A DNA stretch of 64,000 nt from Typhlomys cinereus (taxonomy: Eukaryota > Chordata > Mammalia > Rodentia > Platacanthomyidae), in the NCBI GenBank assembly GCA_023101885.1, contig JALPQD010000075.1:7268198-7332197 (forward strand), in the 5' to 3' direction. The notes beneath the pieces are model-generated. The model was given only the letters and a program-made list of their open reading frames with translations, searched no databases and was not told the DNA's origin. Positions 54,649 to 64,000 of this stretch are shown here, piece after piece. The position numbers and the translations under genes are program-made. Each line of letters opens with the position of its first letter. Position 1 is the stretch's first letter.

Positions 54649-57600
54649 ATGTGTATGCACGTGTGCCCCCCAAGGTTCAATGCCATGGATGGAAAGCATG
54701 TGCACGTGTGTGTGCACATGTGCATGCATGTATGCATATGTGTAAGCATGAGCATCTGTGTGCACATGGACATGGGGAGACCCCTGGCCTCAGCACTGTG
54801 CATGGAAAGCTGCTTTAGTGTGCACTTCACCAGGAGTCAGTGCTTGCAGGGCTCGTCACTGGTGGGGACGACCACGGGGGAGACCCTACTGTGCTACTCT
54901 CCAAAGACAAGCTCTGGTGGGTGCTGCCCTGAAGGGACCCGAACTCCCAGAAAGGACAGAGCCCACTTGGGGAAGAAGCGAGGGGGTCTTTCAAAGCAAA
55001 CGGAAGAGTCTGCCAGCTCCCTCAGCCCCAGGTCTCCAGGATTCTAACAGCTCAGGCAAAGGTTTCAAGAAGGGGTCCTGGGTAGGGAGTTTCAGGGGAG
55101 GCCGGGGCTGGATCTGAGCAGCAGTACCGCGCAAACACATCAAATGCAGCCACCAGACCCCAGCCAGGCAGGGGACTCCCAGGCTACCTCGAGAGGGCAC
55201 CTACCGGGAACCGTGACAGTCAGGGTCGAGTCCTCGAGAAAGCGTTCCGTCCAGTACACAGAGGGCCTGGAATACAGCCGAGCAGCTCAGGTGGGATGCC
55301 CCTTGCTGGGTACCCTGCTGGGGAAGGGAAGACTAGGGCTCCGCAGCACACTGAGGAGGCCAGGGACCCAGGGGAGGGTGGCCCAAGGAGACGGGGAGAG
55401 AATGGAAGAGTGGGGTGCCAGGCTGGGGAAGAACAGGTGAGTGTCAGAAAAACAGGTTATCTGGAGCTAGGCCAGTGGTCATTGGAAAGCCATTGACCAG
55501 AGATGAGGGGCTGGACGAGGCCAGCCACAACTTGGAAAGTCAAGCCCCCCAATGTACAGATGCTGTCCAGTGTACCGAGTCCACAGCAGGAAGGTCAGGT
55601 GGGGTGGACCTGGGGTGAGGGAAGAGGGGGCCTCCATCCAGTAGCCCTCCCCCCAACCCTGGTCCCCGGAGAGGAGGAGAAGGTGGCTCATGCGTGGCCA
55701 CCGAGCCAACTCGTCCCAACATAGGCAGGAGACACAGGGAGGGGACCCCCACTCACCAGTATAGGCAGAGCTGCAAGTTGGTCTTGCGTGGGGCAATCCA
55801 GGCAAAGCCCTTACAACAGCACCCCCTCCTGCGATGAGACGGGCCCAGGCCGTTGCCTCTGGGTCCCCACTATTCCCACATTCCTCACTCTCCTACGCGA
55901 CACCCAGGCCGTTTACTCTGCATCCCCACTGCACCCACATTCCTCGCTCTCTCCTGTACAACGCCCAAGGGTCACGGCACCCCAACATTCCCAGCTCTGG
56001 TGTCCTGCTGTTCCCGCCCCAGCAGCCCCTTCACTGCCTAAGCGCCCAGTAACTCAGGGGTGAAGGGAGGGCAGCAGATGGACAGGAGTCCAGGGACAAA
56101 CACAGCAGGCCCCGGACGCCAGGCGGCGCCTCACCTGTCTCTCGGGCCTTGCCAGTTGGTCTTGGGCTTTGCCAGCTCCTGCAGCCGCCGGCTCCTCCTC
56201 CGCCTACACTTGGCCGTGGAAGCGCTGGGGGTCCTCTCCGTGATGGACAGTTGGCTGGGGGAGAGTTTGCTATTGGGGGCTTCATCCCACTCAAGAATCT
56301 TATTAGTTTTCAGCCCCTGAAGCCTCAACCTCCTCCAGGTCCTCCATGGGGCAGGTTGCCCAAGGACTGGTTTGACGCCAGCGCCACACATGTCAGAAGG
56401 GTGGTCCTGACCAGGCACCCACCCACGGAGGGTACTGCACAGCTGAATCAAGGTCTCCTCCACTCACAAACGTTCCCTGGATCACTGTGGTGCACCAGGA
56501 CTCAAGGGGCAGAGCTACCGGGAACAGCCCCTAACTCCATAGAAGCTGTGGGGGAGACCCCGGAGGAACAGGCTGGTAAGCCGACCATTGGCCTCCCCTG
56601 GACAGTGCAAGCAGCTCCCTCCTGCTCTGCTGGGCCAGTGTTCCCCACACCCAGTCCCCTCCACACACCCAGTGCCCTCCACACCAGTTCCCCTGCACAC
56701 TCAGTGCCCCCCACACCCAGTACCTCCCACACTTAATGCCCCCCACACCCAGTACCTCCCATACCCAGGGCCCCCCATACCCAATGCCCCCCAAACCCCA
56801 GTGCCCCCCCACACCCAGTCCCCCCCCACACCCAATGCCCTCTAAGCCCCAGTTCCCCCATATCCAGTGTCCCCCACACCCAGTTCCCCACACATACCCA
56901 GTGCCCCCTTCCCAGTGTCCCCCACATCCAGTTCCCCCCACACCCAGGGCCCCCACACCCAGGGCCCCCAAACCCCAGTTCCCCCCACACCCAGTACCTC
57001 CAAAACCCAGTGCCCCCAAACCCCAGTTCCCCATACCCAGGGCTCCCCACACCCAGGGCCCCCAAACCCCAGTTCCCCCCACACCCAGTACCTCCAACAC
57101 CCAGTGTCCCCCAAACCTCAGTTCCCCCCACACCCAAGGCCCCCCACACCCAGGGCCCCCCATACCCAGGGCCCCCTAAACCCCAGTTCCCCCCACACCC
57201 AGGGCCTCCTACACCCAGGGCCCCCCAAACTCCAGTTCCCCCCACACCCAGTACCTCCCACACCAGAGCTCCCCAAATCCCAGTTTCCCCCACACCCAGT
57301 ATCTCCCTCACCCAATGCCCCCTAAACCCCAGTGTCCCCCACACCCAGTACCAACCTCATCTCAGCGACCTCCAACTCGCGATCCAGATGTTCTTCCAGG
57401 TCTGGGGCTTCTACGTTGGGGGCTTCCGGGTCAGGGGCCTCTAGGAGCTCGTCTCCAGCGACCTCCTCTGGGGGAATCTCCTCTTCAGGACCTTCCAGGT
57501 CTAGCCCTGCTGTGGCCTTGGGATCCTGAAGCCAGTGGCTCTCATACCCTGAGGTCTCAAGCCCCAGCTCACCATCGTCCTGTCCCTGTTCTGACCCAGT

Positions 57601-57666
57601 TGTGGCCTTGCCTTGGGGGCCCAGGCCGTTGATGAGTGTGGGCTGTTCGTCCCCAAGTTCCCCCAT
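49078..57666 (-). CDS. SPMAP2: Sperm microtubule associated protein 2 (THEG), 8 exons, 383 aa
   Basis: Haploid germ-cell protein of spermatids and sperm flagella, reported to bind the chaperonin subunit CCT5 (family knowledge). Coding exons, 5' to 3': 57356-57666, 56135-56254, 55757-55828, 55205-55266, 53531-53600, 52634-52751, 50790-50949, 49078-49316. They sum to 1152 nt in frame, against 379 aa in human. Exon 1 is an acidic N-terminus. The rest is built from seven short THEG repeats of the form L-x-x-L-A-x-P-[KR], for example LQELAKPK, VEELARPK, LKELATPR, IVQLAQPR, LLQLATPK, IVSLAQPR and LYELATPK. The last repeat, near ASPRLYELATPK, is absent from the human C-terminus I remember. No promoter CpG island, fitting a testis-restricted gene. 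Confidence 0.95.
50150..50340 (+). repeat. Rodent MER/URR-like repeat fragment in SPMAP2 intron 7
   Basis: CTCTGAGCCAAGTTAGCCCT ... CAAGTAATTTGTCACAGCAA is the 3' part of the same sort of rodent repeat as 24776-25022. Confidence 0.55.
50790..50949 (-). CDS. SPMAP2: SPMAP2 coding exon 7
   Basis: Encodes VSQVSRAAQSAVPTPRIVQL, then EEWDPMPKPRSHVSDYGRLL: the fourth repeat and the start of the fifth. Acceptor TCAG; donor GTGAGT. Confidence 0.95.
51915..52018 (-). repeat. B1 SINE fragment
   Basis: GGTCTTATGTAGCCAAGGCT ... CTTGAACTCCTGATCCTCCC ... GTGCTGGAATGACAGGTGCA is a reversed B1. Confidence 0.85.
52031..52292 (-). repeat. B2-like SINE
   Basis: Reverse-strand full-length copy, with its head at the right (GTGAGCCATCTCTCCAATCC). 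Short duplication ACTTTAAAG on both sides (about 52021-52029 and 52293-52301). It abuts the B1 at 51915-52018 inside SPMAP2 intron 6. Confidence 0.85.
52634..52751 (-). CDS. SPMAP2: SPMAP2 coding exon 6
   Basis: Encodes TTPIWPIPRSTLEYQATNRL and KELATPRIRNNIWSINMSE, the third THEG repeat. Acceptor GCAG; donor GTAAGC. Phase 0 at its end. Confidence 0.95.
53531..53600 (-). CDS. SPMAP2: SPMAP2 coding exon 5
   Basis: A 70-nt exon encoding AVSRRVEELARPKRFYLEYY and NNN, the second THEG repeat. Acceptor ACAG; donor GTGAGA. Confidence 0.94.
53820..54800. repeat. Compound tandem repeat in SPMAP2 intron 4
   Basis: A TG/CATG-rich array in which a conserved core, GACTCAGCACCGTGGATGGA with variants, recurs eight times (near 54011, 54150, 54238, 54370, 54487, 54583, 54675, 54793), separated by about 90-135 bp of GTGCATGTGTG-type sequence. 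It includes a pure (GT)n run at 54604-54647. Confidence 0.88.
55205..55266 (-). CDS. SPMAP2: SPMAP2 coding exon 4
   Basis: A 62-nt exon encoding PSVYWTERFLEDSTLTVTVP, nearly identical to human. Acceptor CCAG; donor GTAGGT. Too short to show as a long open frame; found by walking the phase from exon 3. Confidence 0.94.
55757..55828 (-). CDS. SPMAP2: SPMAP2 coding exon 3
   Basis: A 72-nt exon encoding RGCCCKGFAWIAPRKTNLQL and CLYW, aligning with human KGRCGKGYAWISPCK...FCLCW. Acceptor GCAG; donor GTGAGT. Confidence 0.92.
56135..56254 (-). CDS. SPMAP2: SPMAP2 coding exon 2
   Basis: Encodes QLSITERTPSASTAKCRRRR and LQELAKPKTNWQ, a basic patch and the first THEG repeat. The acceptor CCCCCAG is chosen because it restores Ser-Gln-Leu-Ser-Ile at the junction. 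Confidence 0.93.
56640..57355 (-). repeat. G-rich minisatellite in SPMAP2 intron 1, touching the exon 1 donor
   Basis: About 0.7 kb of tandem units of roughly 15-18 bp, plus strand CCCCCCACACCCAGTACC with variants (GGGCC, AATGCC, CAAACCCC). On the transcribed minus strand it reads GGTACTGGGTGTGGGGGG, so the pre-mRNA carries dozens of G-runs. The last unit ends at the exon 1 splice donor. Confidence 0.9.
57356..57666 (-). CDS. SPMAP2: SPMAP2 coding exon 1 (acidic N-terminus)
   Basis: Encodes MGELGDEQPTLINGLGP and, later, EEEIPPEEVAGDELLEAPDP, corresponding to the human EELPPEEVAGEE region. The donor GTTGGT at 57355 lies directly against a G-rich minisatellite. Start codon at 57664-57666. Confidence 0.9.
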
Positions 57667-57794
57667 GTATCAAGGCCCCTCCCGACCCTGCAGCCTCGCT
57701 CCCTCAACACCCAAACAGATCTGAGGTCACCATGGCAACACTAGAATGGCCTCCCCTTGGGTTCCGTGATCCCCATTCCAACCTCAGGGCCCCG

Positions 57795-57900
57795 CCCCAC
57801 ATTTCTACAGTGAGGCCTGGTCTCACTATGTTGCTCAGGAGGGCCTGGGACCTGAGATCCCCCTGCCTCAGTCCCCCCAAATGCAGGAATGACAGGTTTA
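57795..57900 (-). repeat. B1 SINE fragment upstream of SPMAP2
   Basis: GGTCTCACTATGTTGCTCAG ... CCTGCCTCAGTCCCCCCAAA ... GGAATGACAGG is a reversed B1. It lies about 130 bp upstream of the SPMAP2 start codon. Confidence 0.8.
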
Positions 57901-58066
57901 CCCTTCTGAAGAGTCTGATTTGAAAGCTGTTTCCGAAATCAGCTACCAGGAGTTTCACCCCCACCCTGGGACCAGTTCAGGAAAGAGACTGGAGGGGACT
58001 TCAATCTCAGGGCCTTCTGGGTGGCTTTCTCTCTCTTAAAAAGATACAGGAAGTGACCCCCGTCTA

Positions 58067-58475
58067 TCATAGTTAGGCACAGGTATCAACTTGACACTTG
58101 GGGGTTCAAGCTCTGGGCACATTCGTAGAGAATTAGTGGTTGAGTTAACCCTAGAGCAAGCCTGCAGGAGATTGTCTAGCTGATGGGAAAGGCCCAGCCC
58201 AAGGTGGGTGAGACTAGGCCCTGGAACAAAATACAGAGGGCAGGTTGAGGAAGTTGGACTTTGGGTCACCATTTGGACAACATGCTGGTTGGCAAGTAAG
58301 GATCTCATCTCTCAGTCATTAGTGGTGATGTGTTGGCCAGCTTCTCGCCCTGGTGTTGGTGTGCTCTCGTCAAGCTGGATTGAGAACTGAACCAGACAGT
58401 TGTAAGGAAATAAACCCCTTGGTCCTTTAAACCGTTTGATGGTCATTTATCAGCAACCAGTGGGACTGAAGCATG
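58067..58475 (+). repeat. Rodent TGTCAACTTGACA-type interspersed repeat
   Basis: TTAGGCACAGGTATCAACTT ... GATTGTCTAGCTGATGGGAA ... AAATAAACCCCTTGGTCC ... TTATCAGCAACCAG. A second copy lies at 60690-60935. Similar to a common rodent nonautonomous repeat; family name uncertain. Confidence 0.65.
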
Positions 58476-59700
58476 TCTTCCTACGGTTATCTTCTGGTCC
58501 TCCGGGACGATCCCGTGACCTGGACTGACGAATCTGAGGCAAGTGAGCTAAAGGACTTGGGGGTCCAGGCTGGCATGTCACCACCTGGAATGACGCTGCG
58601 GTCTGTCTGCATCTCCGACTGCCCCGAAGGCCAGGTTCCTGGCTCTGGGTTCCTCACGAGTGAGTCCCATGGTAGCTGCTGACCGGCGCGTTCACAGCTC
58701 AGTGTAGCATGCACACACATTCACATAATATGCAGACACATGCATGCACATGTACACGCGTGCAAACGTGCACACATGCACGTACATGTACACAGGCACA
58801 TGAATATACACACCGGCATGCACGCATGCACATACATACATGTGCCACACAAGTGCACGCACGCTCACATACGCATGCATGCATACACACAAACAGACCT
58901 CAGTTGGGACACACGAGACCCTCCTAATCGGGCAGGCTGGGCTCTTAGCAGGTCACAGCAGGATTCAGAGAAGGGGAGGAACTGAGACGGCTGCCGGTGC
59001 ACACCAGTCTCCCACAACACCAGTAGGGGGCGCCCAGTGCTTTGTGGCGTGGCTGCTCCAAATTATCCAGACAATCTGGAATCAACCAAGAGACATACCT
59101 CTGAATGAGTCTGGGGGAGGGGGGCTTTCAATGAGGATTAGCCAAGGGGAAAGACCCTCCCCAAGGGCAGCAGTCAGACATGCTGTCACGGCCCCCCGGT
59201 GAGTGTCGAGCCTGCTGCTTCTGCTCCAGTTGGGGATCCGCAGGGTGACTCCCACTTCTGACTGAGCTGCTGGTTCTCAGACAGCCACTGTGGGACCACC
59301 CAGCGCACAGCCCACAGGCCACTCTAAATGCCCTCTTTGGCATATATACCTATCTGTTCTATCACTTCTGTCCCTCTGGGGAACTCCAGTGCATGTGGCC
59401 CTGACCAAAAAGACACACTCTGGAGCAGGTTGCCGGGGAACCACGGAGGGAGGGACACTCTCCACAGGAAGCAAAACCCACCACCTTCTCTGCCTACTGC
59501 CGCCAGAACAATCCAGGCGTGGGACACATGGCTGCTGACTCTCTCCTGAGAAATCCTGAAGCGACCCCAGCTGCGTGCACACGAAGAAGCTGTGCACAAG
59601 CACCTGTGGTGACAGATCATAAGGAGAGTTATTTACGATCTTCGATGTGAACATAAAGCGAATCTGCACACCGATGAGATGGGTGTTATCTTTATGTAAA
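58476..59700. other. Unassigned stretch with a CA/CATG-rich tract
   Basis: About 58705-58895 is a tract of CACATGCACGTACATG-type units. The rest shows no recognised gene or repeat. Confidence 0.5.
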
Positions 59701-59704
59701 GAAT

Positions 59705-60375
59705 TAAATCTTGCACTGGGCCCATGGCTCAGTGGGTGAAGAGTGAGGATCAGACTGTGGATCCCCAGATCCCAGGCAAACACTGGAAGTCCTGTGCACC
59801 TCGGGAAAATGAGAAGCTAGGAGAAGCCAGCCGTGTGTCCACAGTGGCAGTGAAGAGACCTGTTCCCAAGTGAGGTAGAAGGGAGAGGAACAACATCCGA
59901 AGGCTGTCGTGTGCAGGTACACGACACAGCATGCACACACACACACACACACAGACACATGGCATGCACACACACACAGCATGCACACACACGGAATGCA
60001 CACACACAGCATTCGCACACACGCACGGCATGCGCGCACACACAGGATCCACACACAGACACATGGCATGCACACACAGACACACAGCATACACACACAC
60101 AGGATGCACACACACAGGATGCACACACAGCATGCACACACACAGCATGCACACACACAGCATGCATACACACAGACACATGGCATGCACACACACACAG
60201 GATACACACACAGACACATGGCATGCACACACACACAGACACACAGACACACAGCATGCACACACATGCAGGATGCACACACACAGGATGCACACACACA
60301 CAGACACACGGCATTCACACACACACAGACACACAGCATGCACACACACAGCACGTGCACACACATTTGCATGTA
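59705..60375 (+). repeat. tRNA-type SINE followed by a CA/GCATGCACAC minisatellite
   Basis: A tRNA-like head (GCCCATGGCTCAGTGGGTGA) at about 59718-59740 leads into about 440 bp (59932-60375) of (CA)n broken by AGCATGC, AGGATGC and AGACACATGGCATGC blocks at irregular 14-36 bp spacing. The array looks like an expanded SINE tail. Confidence 0.8.
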
Positions 60376-60689
60376 ACACCCGCACAGATGCATGTGTACT
60401 ACAAATCAACCCTTGGAGCCTCCAGCCGCAGGTTATCCAGGCAAGCTTGTGAGTGCTTCTTTAAATCCAGATATCCACATTAATTTTTAAAAAAAGAAAC
60501 AAGAAATTAAAAAAAGTCTCCTCCCCAAATCACCTACCCCAGACCACCAACTCCCAGTAGTAGTAGTCCAGTGAATCGCAATCAAGAGAGCAGTAATCTT
60601 GACATTAAAATCCAAAGGTCAACTATAAACATAATGAAGCCTATTTAAGAGAACATGGAGCAACATCTAAACAAATTTGAAGAACACTG

Positions 60690-60935
60690 TCATGGTTAGG
60701 CACCGGTGTCAACTTGACAGTTGAGGGTTTGAGTTCCGGGCACATTTGTGGAGAATTAGTAGTTGAGTTAAGCCCAGAGCAAACCTAAAGGAGATTGTCT
60801 AGCTGATGGGAAAAGTCCAACCTATGGTGGGTGGGATTGGGCCCTGGAACAAATCACAGAGAGCTGGTTGAGAGGGTTGACATCCTTGTGTACATTTGGC
60901 TAGATATGCTGGTTTGGCAAGTAAGGAAAACCCAT
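60690..60935 (+). repeat. Second copy of the TGTCAACTTGACA-type repeat
   Basis: Shares TTAGGCACCGGTGTCAACTT, GAGATTGTCTAGCTGATGGG and GGCAAGTAAGGA with 58067-58475, but stops before its 3' third. Confidence 0.65.
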
Positions 60936-60959
60936 CATGCATAATTATGAATATAATAG

Positions 60960-61490
60960 AGGAAAATTTCCCGAACCTAAAAAAGGAGATGCCCATTCAG
61001 ATCTAGGAGGCATACAATAAAAATACTCAGGATAAAAAAAGGAACACTCATGACATATGATATGTTCCACATCAAATATGCACATTAAAGATAGCTCTTA
61101 ATAGCGTTGAGACAGAAGGGCCAAGTCACATACAAAGGCCCATCAAAATAGCAGCTGACTTTTCAATGCAAACTGTAAAAGCCAGAAGGGATTGGAGAGA
61201 CATAATACAAGTGATGGACGATCACAAATGCCCACCTAGACAATTATATCCAGCAAACTATGGGTCATAATAGGAAACTAAATAAAAATATTCTGTGACA
61301 GAAGCAGGCTAAAAGACTATATAGGCTCCAAAGGCTACAAAGAATGGTAGGAGGAAGGAGTAAGCTGGAAGAGAAGACAAACACATAACCAGGCTACAGG
61401 GAATAAGCAATACTGTATAAGAGTTAAAGAAGAAATGCAAACTCCACAAGATCAATAAAATGACAGAAACTACTAGACACCTTTTGATAG
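60960..61490 (+). pseudogene. L1 ORF1-like remnant
   Basis: One frame near 61160-61270 reads QTVKARRDWRDIIQVM and CPPRQLYPAN, resembling the C-terminal part of L1-type ORF1 proteins. Stops surround it. It lies directly upstream of, and in the same orientation as, the ORF2 remnant. Confidence 0.55.
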
Positions 61491-62109
61491 TAACTTTAAG
61501 TGTCAATGGGCTTAACTTCATAATCAAGACACAGGCTTAGAGCTTGGCTCAAACATCACGACCCGTCAATACGCTGCCTCCAAGAAATACACCTCATCGT
61601 GACATGTAGATGTTATCTCAGTATGAAAGAGTGGCCAAAGATTCCAAGCAAAATGAAACAGAAAACAACCAGGAGTGTCTATCTTAATATCGGGAAAAAC
61701 AGACTTCGAACTAAAACAAACCATAAGAGATAAAAAGGGTTATTACCTACTGGTTGAGGGAACACTCCAATGGAAGAATACCACAATCCTAAACATGTAT
61801 GCACCAAACACAGGCATGCCCAAATTTATCAAACAAATACTACAGCAGAGAAAACAACTAATCAGTCCAAACATAGTGATAATAGTACCCCCATTCACTC
61901 CACTGGATAGGTCAATGGCTCAAACACTAAATAGAGACACATCAGATATCACAGATATCTACTAAACATTTCACCCAAATGCTAAAGAATACACACTTGT
62001 CTCAGAAGTGCATAGAACTTTCTCAAAAACAGACCATATGCTAAGACATAAAGCAAGCCTCCACAAAATACAGAAAAATTGAAATCACACCTTGCAAGCT
62101 ATCTGACCA

Positions 62110-62505
62110 AGTTAGGGCTGAAGCAATCATAATTGGACTTTACATGCCCTGCGCATTGTCCAACACACTATTGACCCCACAAAGTCTAGCATCTGCTAAA
62201 AGCACCAAGATCCTTGGAGGCAAGGGATTGGCAGCCACAGCAGTGTTCCTAAGGGGAACACGGGAAAGGGTTCAGGGAAAAGCCACTGGGTCCTTGTACG
62301 TCATTGGAGAGGAGGGCCCAGAGGAAAATCAGGCATGCACAAGAAAGGACTCTCTAGGAATTGGGGCGGGGGCGGGGCACTGGGGGATGGGAGGGGGGGG
62401 GTGGGGAGGAGGAGCAGGGGGTACGGGGGGAGGAGGGAGGGAGGGAACTGGGGTACCTGTTAAGTTTGTATGAGCTGAAATAATAAAAAATGTATTAAAA
62501 AAAAA
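62110..62505 (+). mobile_element. L1 3' end inserted in ORF2 (first of three)
   Basis: Close match to the copy at 4336-5221, including the G-rich tract (about 62370-62450). Perfect 13-bp duplication AGCTATCTGACCA at 62097-62109 and 62506-62518. Confidence 0.93.
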
Positions 62506-62700
62506 AGCTATCTGACCACCACACAATAAAGTGAGACATCTAGAACGAAGGAAACAGGAGGCACGTGAACTCATGGAAGTTAAGTAACATACTTCTGAAT
62601 GAGGAATAGATCAAGGAAGAAATAAAACAGGAAATTAAAAAAACTCCCTGAATCCAATGAAAATTAAGACAAAGTTCATGGCACACATTAAAAGCAGTCC

Positions 62701-63046
62701 TGACTTGTCCTTCCCAGACCTGCATAATGACTGACATACCAACATGCCCCCAAGAACTATCCAGGAACGCAAGAAAAACAAGATCACATAGTGGAAACCT
62801 TGGGAATAAAACAGGATGAGTGAAGGGAAATGCTCCTATCAGTGGGATGGCCCAAAGAGGGCACTGGTATGCCACAGGCCTGAACCCCCCAAGAGTAGAC
62901 AAGCCAAAGGCTCTGGGGTCCTGAAGCGAACAGGTAAGAGAGTGAGAGGAATGGTCCAGATTGGAGGGAGGGAGGGGGTGATGGAGAGACAGGGATGTTC
63001 TCAATATGCTTGTAACTAAAAAGAATTTTTAAAATGTTAAAAAAAT
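62701..63046 (+). mobile_element. L1 3' end inserted in ORF2 (second of three)
   Basis: Belongs to the 7280-8033 variant (GGATGAGTGAAGGGAAATGC, CAATATGCTTGTAAC). Duplication AAAAG[C/A]AGTCC at 62690-62700 and 63047-63057, one mismatch. Confidence 0.8.
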
Positions 63047-63570
63047 AAAAGAAGTCCCAAGGGAAGGTTTAGTGCTAAATGCCTATTAAAAAATGAGATC
63101 ACAGTTGCTTACGTTCCCTACCGCTTGAGAACGACCCAAGTCTCAAAGGAGTACACAGGAAGAAATATTCAAGATCCATGCAGAAATCAATGAACTGGAA
63201 CTGAAAAAAGCAATACAAAAAATTATAAAATGAAGAACTGATTCTTCCAGAACATAGACAAGATTGACAAATCCTCAGCCATATTAACCAAAGGAAAAAG
63301 AGAGAATCGCAAATCAATAAAATCAGAAAGGAAAGGGGGAAATTATAACAGATCAGAGACAGGAGAAATCCAGAAAACCATAAGGACATAGTTTAAAAAT
63401 ATATACTCCACTAAATTGTACACTGTAAAAGAAATGGGTTGAATTCCTAAAAAAAATACAATTTATCAAAGTTGGTTCAAGATAAAATGTGTAATTTAAA
63501 TAGAACAATAACAAACAATGAAATCAAAATTGTAATTACAAATCTCCCAACGTTAAAAAGTTCAGGATTC

Positions 63571-63949
63571 GCATAATAGGACCTTGCATGACCTGCGCAA
63601 TTACCAACATATCATTGACCCCCTCCCCAAAGGCTAGCATGGATCACAGGCACTAGGATCCTTAGAGGCAAGGGATTAGCAGCCACAATAGTGTTCCTAT
63701 ACAAAGGGGAACTCAAAAAAGAGCTCTAGGCAATGCTACTGAGTCCTTACACCTCATCAGAGAGGAGAACCCAGAGGAAAGTTTGACATGCACACTAAAG
63801 GATGCTCCAGGAATGGGGGGGAAGGGGGCACTGGGAGAAAGAGGGGGGAAAGGAAAAGGAAAAGGGGGAAGGGAGCAAGGGTATCCAGGGAGAAGTGGAA
63901 AGCGGGAGAGGAATGGAGTACCTATCAAGTTTGTATGAGTGGAAAAAAT
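63571..63949 (+). mobile_element. L1 3' end inserted in ORF2 (third of three)
   Basis: Belongs to the 977-1631 variant, with the G/A-rich tract at about 63815-63910 and GTATGAGTGG end. Perfect 11-bp duplication GTTCAGGATTC at 63560-63570 and 63950-63960. Confidence 0.93.
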
Positions 63950-64000
63950 GTTCAGGATTCAGTGAATAATTACTAATGCCATTACTCCTCAAATTATCAA

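Larger units (their letters stand above)
61491..63570 (+). pseudogene. L1 ORF2 remnant (endonuclease to pre-RT), interrupted three times
   Basis: Starts near IVTLSVNGLN (61493). A clear endonuclease stretch runs 61675-61965, with ILISGKTDF, TILNMYAPNTG and TPLDRSMAQ. It resumes at 62519-62700 (EAHELMEVK-like, KTGN) and 63047-63559 (KRENRKSIKSE, GEIQKTI), which fits the region between endonuclease and reverse transcriptase. The pieces are collinear. Frameshifts and stops make it dead. Confidence 0.85.

Noticed and set aside
53820..54800. CRISPR-like repeat-spacer array
   Set aside because: Regularly recurring core but low-complexity TG spacers, in an intron of a mammalian gene.
53980..55047. 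A 355-codon open frame rich in Cys, Val and His
   Set aside because: It runs through the intronic tandem repeat of SPMAP2 on the antisense strand; no domain or splice support.
56531..57344. Open frames of 200-210 codons rich in Gly and Trp on the minus strand
   Set aside because: Translation of the G-rich minisatellite in SPMAP2 intron 1; repeat-encoded.
59704..60483. Cys-rich minus-strand frames and His/Thr-rich plus-strand frames
   Set aside because: Produced by the CA/GCATGCACAC array.
61675..61965. Intact 96-codon coding gene
   Set aside because: It is the endonuclease segment of a broken L1 ORF2, with stops on either side in the host element.

Overview
This is nuclear DNA of a rodent. 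Every protein-coding gene is a multi-exon mammalian gene with GT/AG introns. Between the genes lie L1 3' ends with purine-rich 3' UTRs, B1 (7SL-derived) SINEs, and an abundant tRNA-derived SINE whose head resembles rodent B2 but whose body I do not recognise. B1 plus a B2-like SINE points to a mouse-related rodent; I cannot name the species. No computation was run: exon borders were read by eye from splice sites, reading phase and remembered human proteins.

Three genes, all on the minus strand, form the block found at the tip of human chromosome 19p: PLPP2 (15.4-20.3 kb, 6 exons, 286 aa), MIER2 (27.0-45.1 kb, 14 coding exons, 534 aa) and SPMAP2, formerly THEG (49.1-57.7 kb, 8 exons, 383 aa). 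All three reading frames are intact across every junction. PLPP2 is a membrane lipid phosphatase, MIER2 a nuclear ELM2-SANT co-repressor, and SPMAP2 a testis/sperm protein. They are neighbours by synteny, with no sign of a shared pathway. PLPP2 and MIER2 start in CpG islands; SPMAP2 does not.

Layout: 0-8 kb is AT-rich and made of L1 3' ends, two LTRs and SINEs, many with clear target-site duplications. At 8.15-8.88 kb lie two and a half units of a roughly 320-340 bp tandem repeat. It runs directly into 1.8 kb of decayed telomere-like (CCCTAA) repeat (8.88-10.69 kb), oriented as at a left chromosome end. Then come a SINE, a decayed endogenous-retrovirus pol fragment (11.8-12.9 kb) and GC-rich DNA leading to PLPP2. 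Between PLPP2 and MIER2 is about 6 kb without recognised genes, with a large CA/CATA array. Introns of PLPP2, MIER2 and SPMAP2 carry minisatellites. Between MIER2 and SPMAP2 an LTR is split by a retrocopy made of U6 snRNA fused to an mRNA 3' end. The right end (60.9-64 kb) is an old L1 whose ORF2 holds three later L1 insertions.

The most interesting items are the tandem repeat/telomere-like junction beside a 19p-terminal gene block, the U6-mRNA chimera, the triple nested L1, and the G-rich minisatellite that touches the SPMAP2 exon 1 splice donor.
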